The notes: generated from the letters alone by a model not told the origin. Counted from the first letter of the stretch, positions 28,202 to 37,444 are shown. The stretch: 64,000 bases of DNA from Paracidovorax oryzae ATCC 19882 (GCF_000687165.1 NZ_JMKU01000002.1:1-64000), one strand, 5' to 3'. Translations and numbers: made by a program.

Positions 28202-28627
28202 TCAGTTCCGGCCCCGCCGCTCTTCCTCGGCGGCATGCGCGCGGGCGATGGCGAGGATCACTTCGCGGGCGATGCGGCGCTGTGGCACGGGCAGCCGCAG
28301 GTAGACCTCGAACAGCTGGCGGTCGTCGTAGCCCATGCCGGCATGCCAGAGGGCGGCGGGCTCGGCGCTGGGGCGCACGGCCTGCGGCGCTGCGTCTTCC
28401 AGGAAGTCCTGCAGGGGTATCTGCAGCCATTGGGAGAGGGTGACGAGCTTGCGGTGATCGGGCAGGGTTTCGCCGCGCAGCCAGCGCCGCACGCCGTGCA
28501 GGCTCATGGGCTTGCCCCAGTGGCGGATGTTGAATTCCCGCTCGAGAACGGACGGCCGGGCTTCGTAGCCCGCCTTTTCCATAGCGTTCCGTAACTTCTC
28601 GGCAAAATTTTGCTTTGCATCCTGCAT
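28202..28627 (-). CDS. XRE-like transcriptional regulator, paralog 2
   Basis: This 141-residue paralog of the preceding protein keeps PSVLEREFN-RHWGKPM-LHGVRRWL-GET-P almost unchanged and the carboxy-terminal VPQRRIAREVILAIARAHAAEEE. The middle (residues 85-105) differs most. It is the first gene of the pair and is divergent from the hypothetical gene at 28799. The intergenic region has an inverted repeat and a triple hexamer that could be its operator. Confidence 0.7.
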   Translation of the reverse strand: MQDAKQNFAEKLRNAMEKAGYEARPSVLEREFNIRHWGKPMSLHGVRRWLRGETLPDHRKLVTLSQWLQIPLQDFLEDAAPQAVRPSAEPAALWHAGMGYDDRQLFEVYLRLPVPQRRIAREVILAIARAHAAEEERRGRN

Positions 28628-28677
28628 GCAGTCACGCTATGGATCGCCCGACGAAACGGGGTGATTCGGCTATATAG

Positions 28678-28719
28678 TCACGAAATCAACGTGATTTACG
28701 GTTACGGTTACGGATTCGG
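28678..28719. promoter_or_regulatory. Candidate operator: inverted repeat and TTACGG triplet
   Basis: TCACG-AAATCAA-CGTGA (28678-28694) is a perfect 5-bp inverted repeat. It is followed at once by three tandem TTACGG hexamers (28696-28713) and a fourth variant ATTCGG. A TATATA lies beside it at 28671-28676. The region lies between the divergent regulator gene and the hypothetical gene. CGTGA and TTACG also occur upstream of the other paralog near 28127-28149. Confidence 0.5.
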
Positions 28720-28798
28720 TGCGCGGCGCTGTCTGGCGGGCCGGGCAGGCATGCGCAGACGGCCCGTGACGGGTCCACGACAAAGGGAAGGGCGTGCG

Positions 28799-29902
28799 AT
28801 GGAGGACGTGGTTGGCATGGCGCTGCAGGCGCCGGAAAGGGCGCTTTGCATCGGGGGCTGGGGGGTCGCCGAAAACGGGGAGCGTAGCGAAGGGTACAAC
28901 CCGCGGCCCGCGGGCCGGCCGGAGCCGGACGATCCGATGGAGAGCGCCATCGCCCAGCTGCGGCTGGCGTGGTGCATGAAGGACCCCGACACCACGGCGG
29001 ACCGCTGGATCGCCTCGGCCGAGTGGCCGTTCCGCGCGATGGCACTGGCGGTCGAGGCGCGCCGGCGTGCCCTCTGGGGTCGGCTGTCTGCCCTGGGAAT
29101 GGCGCGCCTGCAGGCCCAGGGAGAAGGGCTGGACACGGTGCTGGGCCTGGCGCGGCGGCTGCCGCGAGGGATGGCGCCCACGCGCGGCGCAGGTCTGGGG
29201 GGCGCGCCGGAGCAGGGCGCCCCGCGGCTGGAGGACCTGGCAGCCGTGGAGGGCCGTGCGGCGGATCTGCGCAGCTACGGCTGGCAGGGGCTGTCCCCCG
29301 GGGCCATGGTGGCCTGGGCGCTGGGGCACGGGGCCGGCGCGGTGGGCGCCGCGGCAGAGAATCCAACGGTGGCCTGGCTGAGCGGAGCCCCCGTGGCGGC
29401 GGCCAACGCGCAGGGGCCCTGCATGGTGTTCGGCGGGGTGATCGATGCGGTGGTGCTGCGTGCATTGCGCGCCAGCGCGGAAGGCCGGGTGGACGAGGCG
29501 CTGGCGATCGCCCGCATGCACTCCGCACCGCTGCAGGACGCGGCGGAGCAGGTGGAGTGCGCCGCCGCCGTGCTGGACGCGATCGACCTGCGCGTGCAGG
29601 AAATCATCTGGCTGCTCGGGCGGCTGGAAGCACGCCTCGGCCCGGTGGCGCACCGGGCCGAGATCGCGCTGGCGCTGCGGGAGGCGCGCCAGGCGCACCC
29701 GGCGCGCACTGCGGGGCAGGGCCTGGCTCCGGAGCTGCTGCCCGGGGAGCGAGCGGTGCTGGAAATGCTGACCACGCTGGGCGGAGCGCTGTACCGCACC
29801 GCGACGGTCCACCTGCTGGACGACCTGGGCCGCCTGACGCGCCAGAGCGGTGAAACCGTGGCCCGCATGCGGCGCTGGCTGCTGATGACCCCGGCGGGGT
29901 AG
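28799..29902 (+). CDS. Hypothetical protein, mostly helical
   Basis: This 367-residue protein matches no family that I can name. It has no signal peptide or clear membrane segment. It is alanine/arginine-rich and predicted mostly helical, with a glycine-rich middle (residues 150-210) and a carboxy-terminal helical block (LLDDLGRLTRQSGETVARMRRWLL). The start ATG at 28799 follows AAGGGAAGGGCGTGCG. It is divergent from the two XRE-like regulators, so it may be their target; this is only positional. Confidence 0.6.
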   Translation: MEDVVGMALQAPERALCIGGWGVAENGERSEGYNPRPAGRPEPDDPMESAIAQLRLAWCMKDPDTTADRWIASAEWPFRAMALAVEARRRALWGRLSALGMARLQAQGEGLDTVLGLARRLPRGMAPTRGAGLGGAPEQGAPRLEDLAAVEGRAADLRSYGWQGLSPGAMVAWALGHGAGAVGAAAENPTVAWLSGAPVAAANAQGPCMVFGGVIDAVVLRALRASAEGRVDEALAIARMHSAPLQDAAEQVECAAAVLDAIDLRVQEIIWLLGRLEARLGPVAHRAEIALALREARQAHPARTAGQGLAPELLPGERAVLEMLTTLGGALYRTATVHLLDDLGRLTRQSGETVARMRRWLLMTPAG

Positions 29903-29973
29903 TCCCGGCCGTGGGCGATACCCCTCGTGCGACGGCATGCGGCAACGGCGCGAAACAGCGGGCGAGGGTGGCC

Positions 29974-31509
29974 CTAGAACCGGGGCAGTTCCGGATGCGC
30001 GATCTGTCCGCCGCGCACCAGCATCTTTCCGTACTCCGCGCAGCGGTTCAGGGTGGGAATGACCTTGCCCGGGTTGAGCAGGCCGGCCGGGTCGAACGCA
30101 GCCTTGAGGGCGAACATCTGTGCGTTTTCCTCGGTGGTGAACTGGGTGCACATGCTGTTGAGCTTTTCCACGCCCACGCCGTGCTCGCCGGAGACGGTGC
30201 CGCCCATGGCCACGCTGGTCTCCAGGATGTCGGCGCCGAAGAGCTCGCAGCGGTGCAGCTCGTCGGCGTCGTTGGCATCGAACAGCACCAGCGGGTGCAG
30301 GTTGCCGTCGCCGGCATGGAAGACGTTGCAGCAGCGCAGGCCGTATTTCTGCTCCATCTCCTGGATGGCCAGCAGGATGTCGGCCAGGCGCTTGCGCGGA
30401 ATGGTCGAGTCCAGGCACATGTAGTCGGGGCTGATGCGGCCCGAGGCCGGGAAGGCGTTCTTGCGTCCGCTCCAGAAGCGCAGGCGCTCGGCCTCGTTCT
30501 CGCTCACGGTGATGGCGGTGGCGCCGGCCGAGCGCAGCACCTCGCTCATGCGGCCGATCTCTTCCTCGACCTCCTCGGGCGTGCCGTCGCTCTCGCACAG
30601 CAGGATGGCCTCGGCCGCCAGGTCGTAGCCGGCCTGGACAAAGTCTTCCACGGCGGCGGTCATGGGCTTGTCCATCATCTCCAGCCCGGCCGGGATGATG
30701 CCTGCCGCGATCACGGCGGCCACCGCGTCGCCGGCCTTGCGCACGTCGTCGAAGCTGGCCATGATGCAGCGCGCCAGCTGCGGCTTGGGGATCAGGCGCA
30801 CCGTGGCCTCGGTGGTCACGGCCAGCATGCCTTCGCTGCCGATCACGGCGGCCAGCAGGTCGTAGCCGGGCGCATCCAGCGCCTCGCTGCCGAATTCGAC
30901 CGGCTCGCCTTCCACGGTGAAGCCGCGCACGCGCAGCACGTTGTGCACGGTGAGGCCGTATTTCAGGCAATGCACGCCGCCCGAGTTCTCGGCGATGTTG
31001 CCGCCGATGGTGCAGGCGATCTGGCTGGACGGGTCGGGCGCGTAGTACAGCTGCCAGGGCGCGGCGGCCTCGCTGATGGCCAGGTTGCGCACGCCGCACT
31101 GCACGCGCGCCGTGCGGCTCACTGGGTCGATGGACAGGATGCGGTTGAAGCGCGCCAGCGACAGGGTGACGCCCAGGGCGTGGGGCATGGCGCCGCCCGA
31201 CAGGCCCGTGCCGGCGCCGCGCGCCACCACCGGCACGCCCAGCGCGTGGCAGGTGCGGAGCACGGCCTGCACCTGGGCTTCGGTCTCGGGCAGGCAGACC
31301 ACCAGCGGGCGCTGGCGATAGGCGGTGAGGCCGTCGCATTCATAGGGCGTGGTGTCTTCCGCATGCCAGAGCAGCATGTGGGGGGGCAGGTGGGCGGACA
31401 GGGCCTGCACGACCTGCGCCTGCCGGGCGGCGCGCTCTGTGGCGCCGGGGGGCAGGCTGGCAGTCGGGGAGCCGGGGGATGCAGCGGGGAGGGGGGCGAC
31501 GGCGCTCAT
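29974..31509 (-). CDS. FAD-linked oxidase, GlcD/D-lactate dehydrogenase type
   Basis: This 511-residue flavoprotein has an FAD-binding type 4 domain (PVVARGAGTGLSGGAMPHA near residues 94-112; CTIGGNIAENSGGVHCLKYG near 163-182; VIGSEGMLAVTTEA). It also has the carboxy-terminal oxidase domain with FHAGDGNLHP and SGEHGVGVEK. It oxidises a 2-hydroxyacid such as glycolate or D-lactate. glcE and glcF are not adjacent, so it may be a stand-alone D-lactate-type enzyme. Start ATG at 31509 is uncertain because the nearest AAGGG lies very close. Confidence 0.85.
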   Translation of the reverse strand: MSAVAPLPAASPGSPTASLPPGATERAARQAQVVQALSAHLPPHMLLWHAEDTTPYECDGLTAYRQRPLVVCLPETEAQVQAVLRTCHALGVPVVARGAGTGLSGGAMPHALGVTLSLARFNRILSIDPVSRTARVQCGVRNLAISEAAAPWQLYYAPDPSSQIACTIGGNIAENSGGVHCLKYGLTVHNVLRVRGFTVEGEPVEFGSEALDAPGYDLLAAVIGSEGMLAVTTEATVRLIPKPQLARCIMASFDDVRKAGDAVAAVIAAGIIPAGLEMMDKPMTAAVEDFVQAGYDLAAEAILLCESDGTPEEVEEEIGRMSEVLRSAGATAITVSENEAERLRFWSGRKNAFPASGRISPDYMCLDSTIPRKRLADILLAIQEMEQKYGLRCCNVFHAGDGNLHPLVLFDANDADELHRCELFGADILETSVAMGGTVSGEHGVGVEKLNSMCTQFTTEENAQMFALKAAFDPAGLLNPGKVIPTLNRCAEYGKMLVRGGQIAHPELPRF

Positions 31510-31595
31510 GCCCTTCACTTTAGAGGAAGGCGGCTCGCGGGTGCGTGAGTTTTCTTTCAGAGCCGCGTGAATCGGCCGGATGGTCGGCCGGAGGG

Positions 31596-33590
31596 TCACA
31601 CCGGTCCGGGGCTGACCGGGCGCCGGCTGCCTTCCAGCAGCCAGAGGTGCCGGCTGGCGCGGGTCAGGGCCACGTAGAGCATGTTGCGTTCCCGGTAGGC
31701 CTCGTGCAGGGCGGCGGCGCGGGGAAAGCGGCCGCGCTCGACCAGCGGCACGGCGACGTGTTCGTATTCGTGGCCCTTGCAGCGCTCCACGGTCAGCAAC
31801 TGCAGGCTGGGGGCCTCGTTCTGGCGATGCTGCCGGATGCCGGACTCCACCATGAGTGCCAATTGCCCCAGGAATTCATCGACGGACAGGCCCGTGCAGA
31901 TGCGCGAGAGCGCCTGCAGGCTGTCCAGGCACTGGCGGTGTTCATCAGGGCTGATGGGGGCGTCGGCGAAGAAGCGGTGCAGCAGCGGGTGGTTGCAGAG
32001 CCGGCCGGCGTCCGCGCACACTTCGGGTGGCAGCTCCAGCCAGGCCTCGCAGGCGGCGGAGGCCACGGGCGCGCTGGGGTCGAAGCTGGCGCGCAGCAGG
32101 AAGTCGCGCATGCGGTCCGGCTGGTGGACGAGTTCGGCGGCGACGGCGCGGGTGTCCACTTCGGCGGTGGAGTGCTGCGCCAGGGCCTGCAAATCGAACA
32201 GGCCGTTGGCCAGCACGTCGGCATCGGGCCGGCTGCCGCGCCGCACATAGCGCATCAGGCCGTCGAGCGCGCTGCTCAGGATGCCCTGCGTGAGCCGCAC
32301 CTGGCCGCCGCAGCCCGGCAGCGCCCGGAACAGGGCCAGCACCAGGGCGATCTCCGGGCGCTGGTAGAACCGCTTCAGGCCCTTGCAGGCGTAATGGATG
32401 CCCTCGTGGGCGAAGCGCCATTCCAGCAGCACGGAGTCCTCGGGCGAGCGCAGCACCACGGTCAAACAGGGCGCCGCGCCACTGGCCGGGGGCGGGGCGT
32501 GCTGCACGAACTGGTGGATGGCCAGCAGTTGCCGGGCGCAGTCCTCGTCGCTGTCGTAGGCGAGCCGCTCGAAGCGGGCGGTCTTGGTGGGGTAGTGCGT
32601 CTCGAATTCCACGCCGAAGAGCGGGTTCAGGCCTTCGCAGATGGCCCTGCCGAAACGGTAGGTGGTGTTGAGCGTGAGCACTTCGGGCGGCTCGGGCAGC
32701 TCCTGCCGGATGCGTTGCAGCCCGTTGCCGAAAACGGAGAATGCGCCGGGCAGGATGTGCTGGTTGAAGTCGCCCGCACCCACGAACACGCCGTTGCCGC
32801 CGGCCACGAGGTGGCGCAGCACCAGCATGGCGGCCTCGTCCAGGTCCTGCAGCTCGTCGAACAGCACGGCGTCGTAGCGGCCCTGCAGCCAGGGGCAGGG
32901 ATCGCCGAAGTCCAGTTCGCCGAGCTGCCGGGCGATTTCGTAGGTGCAGTCTCCCGGGGCGTAGAACTGCGGTTCGTCGTCCGGCCCCCGGCGCAGGCGT
33001 TCGTACCGGCCCAGCAGCAGGTAGAGCCCGTAGTCCAGCGCGTGGTCCCGGCAGTAGGTGGCAGCGTGCATGCCCTCGCGGGCGATGTCGCGGTGCAGCA
33101 GGCGCTGCTTGGCCAGGGCCTCGAAGTCGGTGAAGGCCTGCACGTCGAGTTCGCGGGCCAGGAAGTCTGCAGCCTCGGGCGGTGCCTCGTGCCGCATTTC
33201 CTGCAGCAGCGCGGCGTGGGCCTGGCGGATCAGCAGTTGGCGCTCCAGCGGCTCGGCCAGCGTGTTCACGGGCAGGCCCTGGGCCTTCAGCAGGCCGGCG
33301 CACAGTTGCTCCACCGTCATGATCCGCACCTCGCGCGCGTCGGCCGGCATGTAGCGGCCCAGCCGGTCGTGGAGCGCGGCGAGGCCCGCGTCGGAGTAGG
33401 CCAGCATGAGCACCCGGCGCGCACCGCGCATCTGGACCAGGTCCGCCGCCTTGGTCGCCAGGGTGGTGGTCTTGCCGGTGCCCGCCAGCGCGTTGATGAG
33501 CACCGTTTTCGCCGTGGTGTTGAGGACGGCCTTCTGCTCGTCGTTCGGACGGCGCTGGATGAAGGGGGCAGGGGCGGGGGGCTGGGCCAT
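31596..33590 (-). CDS. UvrD/Rep-like superfamily 1 helicase
   Basis: This 664-residue protein has motif I NALAGTGKTTTLA near residues 30-42, motif II AVLFDELQDLDEAAM, motif III-like VFVGAGDFNQHI, and motif VI ERNMLYVALTRASRHLWLL near the end. The organisation is that of UvrD-like helicases, but the regions between motifs differ from UvrD, Rep and PcrA, so this is a separate subfamily. It is likely to act in DNA repair or recombination. The start at 33590 is the first ATG ahead of the Q-motif region (FIQRRPNDEQKAVL). A frame extension upstream overlaps the LysR gene and is rejected. Confidence 0.78.
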   Translation of the reverse strand: MAQPPAPAPFIQRRPNDEQKAVLNTTAKTVLINALAGTGKTTTLATKAADLVQMRGARRVLMLAYSDAGLAALHDRLGRYMPADAREVRIMTVEQLCAGLLKAQGLPVNTLAEPLERQLLIRQAHAALLQEMRHEAPPEAADFLARELDVQAFTDFEALAKQRLLHRDIAREGMHAATYCRDHALDYGLYLLLGRYERLRRGPDDEPQFYAPGDCTYEIARQLGELDFGDPCPWLQGRYDAVLFDELQDLDEAAMLVLRHLVAGGNGVFVGAGDFNQHILPGAFSVFGNGLQRIRQELPEPPEVLTLNTTYRFGRAICEGLNPLFGVEFETHYPTKTARFERLAYDSDEDCARQLLAIHQFVQHAPPPASGAAPCLTVVLRSPEDSVLLEWRFAHEGIHYACKGLKRFYQRPEIALVLALFRALPGCGGQVRLTQGILSSALDGLMRYVRRGSRPDADVLANGLFDLQALAQHSTAEVDTRAVAAELVHQPDRMRDFLLRASFDPSAPVASAACEAWLELPPEVCADAGRLCNHPLLHRFFADAPISPDEHRQCLDSLQALSRICTGLSVDEFLGQLALMVESGIRQHRQNEAPSLQLLTVERCKGHEYEHVAVPLVERGRFPRAAALHEAYRERNMLYVALTRASRHLWLLEGSRRPVSPGPV

Positions 33591-33633
33591 GGGATCCGAT
33601 GCAGGAGGCCCGCGGGGCCTCGGGGAGGTGTTG

Positions 33634-34539
33634 TCAAGTGACCCTGCGCAGCCATTCGGCGAACGCAGCGCATTCCCAGCGGTCCATGGTGCCGGTGCGC
33701 CAGCAGAGGTAGTGGGCATGGGGGCTGGGGGCATCGAGCGGGAACAGCCGCACGAGGGTGCCGTTCTCCAGCCAGGATGCGCCGAGCTTGAGGCGCACCA
33801 GCGCCACGCCCATGCCGGCCGAGGCCGCATCGCACATCAGGCCGATGTCGTTGAATTGCGAACCTTCCGAGGGCTCCGCCCAGCCGAGCCCGGCGGCGGC
33901 GAACCAGGTGCGCCACGGCTCCAGCGGGCTGCGCAGCAGGGGCGAACCTTCGAGGTCCGCGGGGCGCTCGAAGGGGCCGTGCTCGCGCAGGAAGCCGGGG
34001 GAAGCCAGGGGCGTGACGACGTCGCGCGAGAGTTCCACGTGCTCCATGTCGGCGTAGTGCCCCGGGCCGAAGCGCACCACGAGGTCCGCATCCTCCGCGA
34101 CCACGTCGAGCAGGGGGATGGAGACGTGCAGCGCGAGGTCGATCTCCGGGTAGGCCTCGGTGAACTGGCGCAGCCGCGGGATCAGGATGGCCCGCGCGAA
34201 GGTGGGGGTGACGGCGATCTTGAGCCGCCGCTTGCCCGGCGCGGCCGCCGTGCCCGGAAAGCGCTGCAGCGCACCAAGCCCCTCGCGCACGTGGGCGAGG
34301 TAGGCGCTGCCTTCGGTGGTGAGCGAGAAATCCGCCCGCCCGAACAGCCGCGCGCCCAGGATCTGCTCCAGCTGGCGCACGCGGTGGCTCACTGCGCTGG
34401 GCGTCACGCACAGCTCGTCGGCCGTCTGCGTCACGCTGCGCAGCCGCGCCAGCGCCTCGAAGGTCAGCAGGCACTGGATCGGCGGGATGCGCTGGGCGGC
34501 GCTTCTGGAAGATGGCAACGGAGGGCTGGTTGAAACCAT
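33634..34539 (-). CDS. LysR-family regulator, GcvA-like
   Basis: This 301-residue LysR regulator has its winged helix-turn-helix at residues 19-77 (LLTFEALARLRSVTQTADEL, then VTPSAVSHRVRQLE) and an effector domain from about 105. The IPPIQCLLTFEALAR start and the DVVAEDADLVVRFGPG block are typical of the GcvA/AmpR branch. Targets are unknown; neighbouring purU belongs to one-carbon metabolism, which would fit a GcvA-like role but is not proof. Confidence 0.85.
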   Translation of the reverse strand: MVSTSPPLPSSRSAAQRIPPIQCLLTFEALARLRSVTQTADELCVTPSAVSHRVRQLEQILGARLFGRADFSLTTEGSAYLAHVREGLGALQRFPGTAAAPGKRRLKIAVTPTFARAILIPRLRQFTEAYPEIDLALHVSIPLLDVVAEDADLVVRFGPGHYADMEHVELSRDVVTPLASPGFLREHGPFERPADLEGSPLLRSPLEPWRTWFAAAGLGWAEPSEGSQFNDIGLMCDAASAGMGVALVRLKLGASWLENGTLVRLFPLDAPSPHAHYLCWRTGTMDRWECAAFAEWLRRVT

Positions 34540-34569
34540 TCAGGCCCGAAGCGCTTCAGGAAGCATGCG

Positions 34570-35418
34570 TTACTTGAAGATGACGGTCTTGTGGCCGTTG
34601 AGCAGCACCCGGTGCTCGGTGTGCCACTTCACGGCGCGGGCCAGCACCTGGCTTTCGGTGTCGCGGCCGCGGGCCGTCAGGTCTTCCACGGTGTCGGTGT
34701 GGTCGGCGCGGGCCACGTCCTGCTCGATGATCGGGCCTTCGTCCAGGTCGGCGGTCACGTAGTGGGCGGTGGCGCCGATGAGCTTCACGCCGCGGTCGTG
34801 CGCCTGGTAGTAGGGCTTGGCCCCCTTGAAGCTGGGCAGGAAGCTGTGGTGGATGTTGATGGCCCGGCCCTCCAGCTTGCGGCAGAGGTCGTCCGACAGC
34901 ACCTGCATGTAGCGGGCCAGCACGACCAGTTCGGCGCCTTCCTGCTGGATGATCTCGTACTGGCGTGCCTCGGCCTGGGGCTTGTTGTCCTTCGTGACCG
35001 GGATGTGGTGGAAGGGGACGTTGTAGCTGGCCGCCAGCTGGTAGAAGTCGCGGTGGTTGCTGATGATGGCGCAGATGTGCACCGGCAGCAGGCCGGACTT
35101 CCAGCGGAACAGCAGGTCATTGAGGCAGTGGCCTTCGCGGCTGACCATGATGGCGGTCTTCATGGGCTCGCTGGCGGCGTGCAGGCTCCAGTGCATGCGG
35201 TGCGGCTCGGCGAATTCGGTCAGGCGCGCACGCAGTGCGGCCTGGTCGTGGGTGTCGCAGGCGAAGCGCACGCGCATGAAGAACAGGCCGGTGGCGTGGT
35301 CGTTGTACTGGGCGGCTTCCTCGATGTTGCCGCCATGCTCGAGCAGGAATCCGGAGACCGCATGCACCAGCCCGAGCTTGTCCGGGCAGGAGAGGGTGAG
35401 AATATAGGCTTGGGTCAT
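34570..35418 (-). CDS. purU: Formyltetrahydrofolate deformylase
   Basis: This 282-residue enzyme hydrolyses 10-formyltetrahydrofolate to formate and tetrahydrofolate. An amino-terminal ACT domain (LTLSCPDKLGLVHAVSGFLLEHGGNI) is followed by a formyltransferase-like domain, with INIHHSFLPSFKGAKPY and HYVTADLDEGPIIEQDV giving the catalytic Asn-His-Asp set. It is 30 bp downstream of the LysR gene on the same strand. The start ATG at 35418 is the only one giving the ACT domain. Confidence 0.95.
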   Translation of the reverse strand: MTQAYILTLSCPDKLGLVHAVSGFLLEHGGNIEEAAQYNDHATGLFFMRVRFACDTHDQAALRARLTEFAEPHRMHWSLHAASEPMKTAIMVSREGHCLNDLLFRWKSGLLPVHICAIISNHRDFYQLAASYNVPFHHIPVTKDNKPQAEARQYEIIQQEGAELVVLARYMQVLSDDLCRKLEGRAINIHHSFLPSFKGAKPYYQAHDRGVKLIGATAHYVTADLDEGPIIEQDVARADHTDTVEDLTARGRDTESQVLARAVKWHTEHRVLLNGHKTVIFK

Positions 35419-35469
35419 AGCGGGGCGATTGTCGCAGCACGGCCCGCAGCAACGCGGAGCAAGGAATTG

Positions 35470-37443
35470 ATGCATGAGGAGGAGGGGGGCATCCCCCGCA
35501 ACGCTCCCGGGGGGATGGCAGGCTGGTGGGTACCCGCCGCACTGCTCCTGTACGCTGCCGCCGGGCTGGCCTGGGTGGCCGGCGCGGAGGCGCTTTTGCC
35601 GGCCGGCAGCGTGCTGCGTGCGGCGCTGCAGGCGGCCTTCGTACTCGCTCCGGCGGGCTGCGGCGTGTGGGCGCTGCGGCGCTGGCGCGCGCGGGGCCGG
35701 GAGATCGCGGTCCTCGCCCGTGGTGCCCTGCAGGCCGACGAGCGCCAGCGGCTCGCGGCCACGGTGGTGGACAACGCGGCCGAGGGCATGGTGGTGACCG
35801 ACGCCGAGAGCCGCATCCTTTCTGTGAACTCGGCCTTCACGCGGCTCATGGGCTACGGCGAGGCGGAACTGCTGGGCCGCACGCCGCGGCTGTTCAAGTC
35901 GGGCCGCCACGGCCGCGCGTTCTACGAGGCCATGTGGGAAGAGCTGGGCCGCACGGGGCACTGGCAGGGCGAGATCTGGAACCGCCGCAAGAACGGTGAG
36001 GTGTTTCCCGAGCGCATGTCGCTGTCCAGCGTGCGCAATGGGCGCGGCGAGGTGACGCACTACGTGTGCCTGTTCACCGACATTTCCCAGGAGCACGAGC
36101 AGCGGCGCCGGCTGGAGGTGATGGCCCATACCGATCCGCTCACGGGCCTGCCCAACCGCATGTTTTTCGCGCAGCAGCTGGAGGAGGCGATGGCGGACGC
36201 GCGCGCCCGCGGCGAGCCGCTGGCGGTGCTGCTGGTCAACCTGGACCGGTTCAAGGATGTGAACGACAGCTACGGCCATGCGGTGGGCGACCAGGTGCTG
36301 CGCCACATCGCGGAGCGCGTGCGGGATGCGCTGCGGCCGGGGGACCTCGCGGGGCGGCTGGCGGGCGACGAGATCGGCGTGATCGCCCGCCGCGTGGAGG
36401 GCGCGCAGGGCGCGGTGGCGGCCGCCCGGGCCCTGCTGGCCGCGCTGGCCGAGCCCTGGCGCTCGCCCGACGGCTTCGAGGTGGTGGCCTCGGCCAGCGT
36501 GGGCATCTGCCTGTTCCCGGACCATGGCGATACCGCCGATGCGCTGCTGCAGGGCGCCCATGCGGCGGTGTACGGCGCGCGCGAGCACGGGCAGGGCGCA
36601 TGGCATTTCTTCGACGAGAGCCTCACCCAGGCCGCGCGCGAGCGCCTCGCCCTGGAGGCGCGGCTGCGCTCGGCGCTGGCCCAGGGGCACCTGCAGCTGC
36701 ACTACCAGCCGCAGGTGGACATCGCCTCCGGGCGCATCGTGGGCGCGGAGGCGCTGGTGCGCTGGATCGACCCGGTGGAGGGCACCATCGCGCCCGACCG
36801 TTTCATCCCGGTGGCCGAGCGCACGGGCATGATCGGCCCGCTGGGCGAATGGGTGATGCAGGAGGCCTGCCGCCAGGCCCAGGGCTGGCGCGAGGCCGGG
36901 CTGCCCGAGGTGACGATGGCCGTGAACGTCTCCCCGCGCCAGTTCCACCTGACCGACCTGGCGGGCTGCGCGGCCCTGGCGCTGGCGGATTCCGGCCTGC
37001 CGTCCACGCTGCTGGAACTGGAGCTCACCGAGGGGGCTCTGGCGGAGCGCCCCGAGGAGGCGCGGCAGGTGCTGCTTCGGCTGCGTGGCCTGGGGCTGCG
37101 GCTGGCGATCGATGATTTCGGCACGGGTTACTCGTCGCTGGCGCACCTCAAGCGCTTCCCGATCGATGTGCTGAAGATCGACAAGGGGTTCATCCGCGAC
37201 CTGCCGCAGAGCGCGGACGACATGGCGATCTGCGCGGCCATCATCGCGATGGGGCACAGCCTGGGCCTGGCGGTGCTGGCCGAGGGGGTGGAAACGCCGG
37301 AGCAGCTGGCGTTCCTGCGCAGCCGGGGCTGCGATCGCTACCAGGGCTACCTGTGCCGCCGGCCGGTGCCCGCGGCGGAGTTCGCCGCGCTGCTGGCGCA
37401 GCAGGCCGCGGGAGTTGACGCGCCTTCGCCGGCCCAGCCATAA
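35470..37443 (+). CDS. Membrane PAS-GGDEF-EAL protein (c-di-GMP turnover)
   Basis: This 657-residue protein has two amino-terminal hydrophobic segments (about residues 18-45 and 52-70) and a PAS domain (about 94-205). Its GGDEF domain has the active-site sequence altered to AGDEI (298-302). The EAL domain is intact: EALVRW at 427, NVSPRQF, DDFGTGYSSL and AEGVET are all present. Phosphodiesterase activity is therefore likely. Cyclase activity is uncertain, and the GGDEF domain may be regulatory. ATG at 35470 follows AAGGAATTG. Its end overlaps a promoter for the downstream leader. Confidence 0.9.
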   Translation: MHEEEGGIPRNAPGGMAGWWVPAALLLYAAAGLAWVAGAEALLPAGSVLRAALQAAFVLAPAGCGVWALRRWRARGREIAVLARGALQADERQRLAATVVDNAAEGMVVTDAESRILSVNSAFTRLMGYGEAELLGRTPRLFKSGRHGRAFYEAMWEELGRTGHWQGEIWNRRKNGEVFPERMSLSSVRNGRGEVTHYVCLFTDISQEHEQRRRLEVMAHTDPLTGLPNRMFFAQQLEEAMADARARGEPLAVLLVNLDRFKDVNDSYGHAVGDQVLRHIAERVRDALRPGDLAGRLAGDEIGVIARRVEGAQGAVAAARALLAALAEPWRSPDGFEVVASASVGICLFPDHGDTADALLQGAHAAVYGAREHGQGAWHFFDESLTQAARERLALEARLRSALAQGHLQLHYQPQVDIASGRIVGAEALVRWIDPVEGTIAPDRFIPVAERTGMIGPLGEWVMQEACRQAQGWREAGLPEVTMAVNVSPRQFHLTDLAGCAALALADSGLPSTLLELELTEGALAERPEEARQVLLRLRGLGLRLAIDDFGTGYSSLAHLKRFPIDVLKIDKGFIRDLPQSADDMAICAAIIAMGHSLGLAVLAEGVETPEQLAFLRSRGCDRYQGYLCRRPVPAAEFAALLAQQAAGVDAPSPAQP

Positions 37444-37444
37444 T
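37415..37444 (+). promoter_or_regulatory. Sigma-70 promoter of the mgtC-region transcript
   Basis: TTGACG (37415-37420), an 18-base spacer and CATAAT (37439-37444) lie across the 3' end of the GGDEF-EAL gene. Both hexamers match 5 of 6 consensus bases. Transcription would start near 37451, giving a leader of about 287 nt before the next full gene. Confidence 0.7.
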
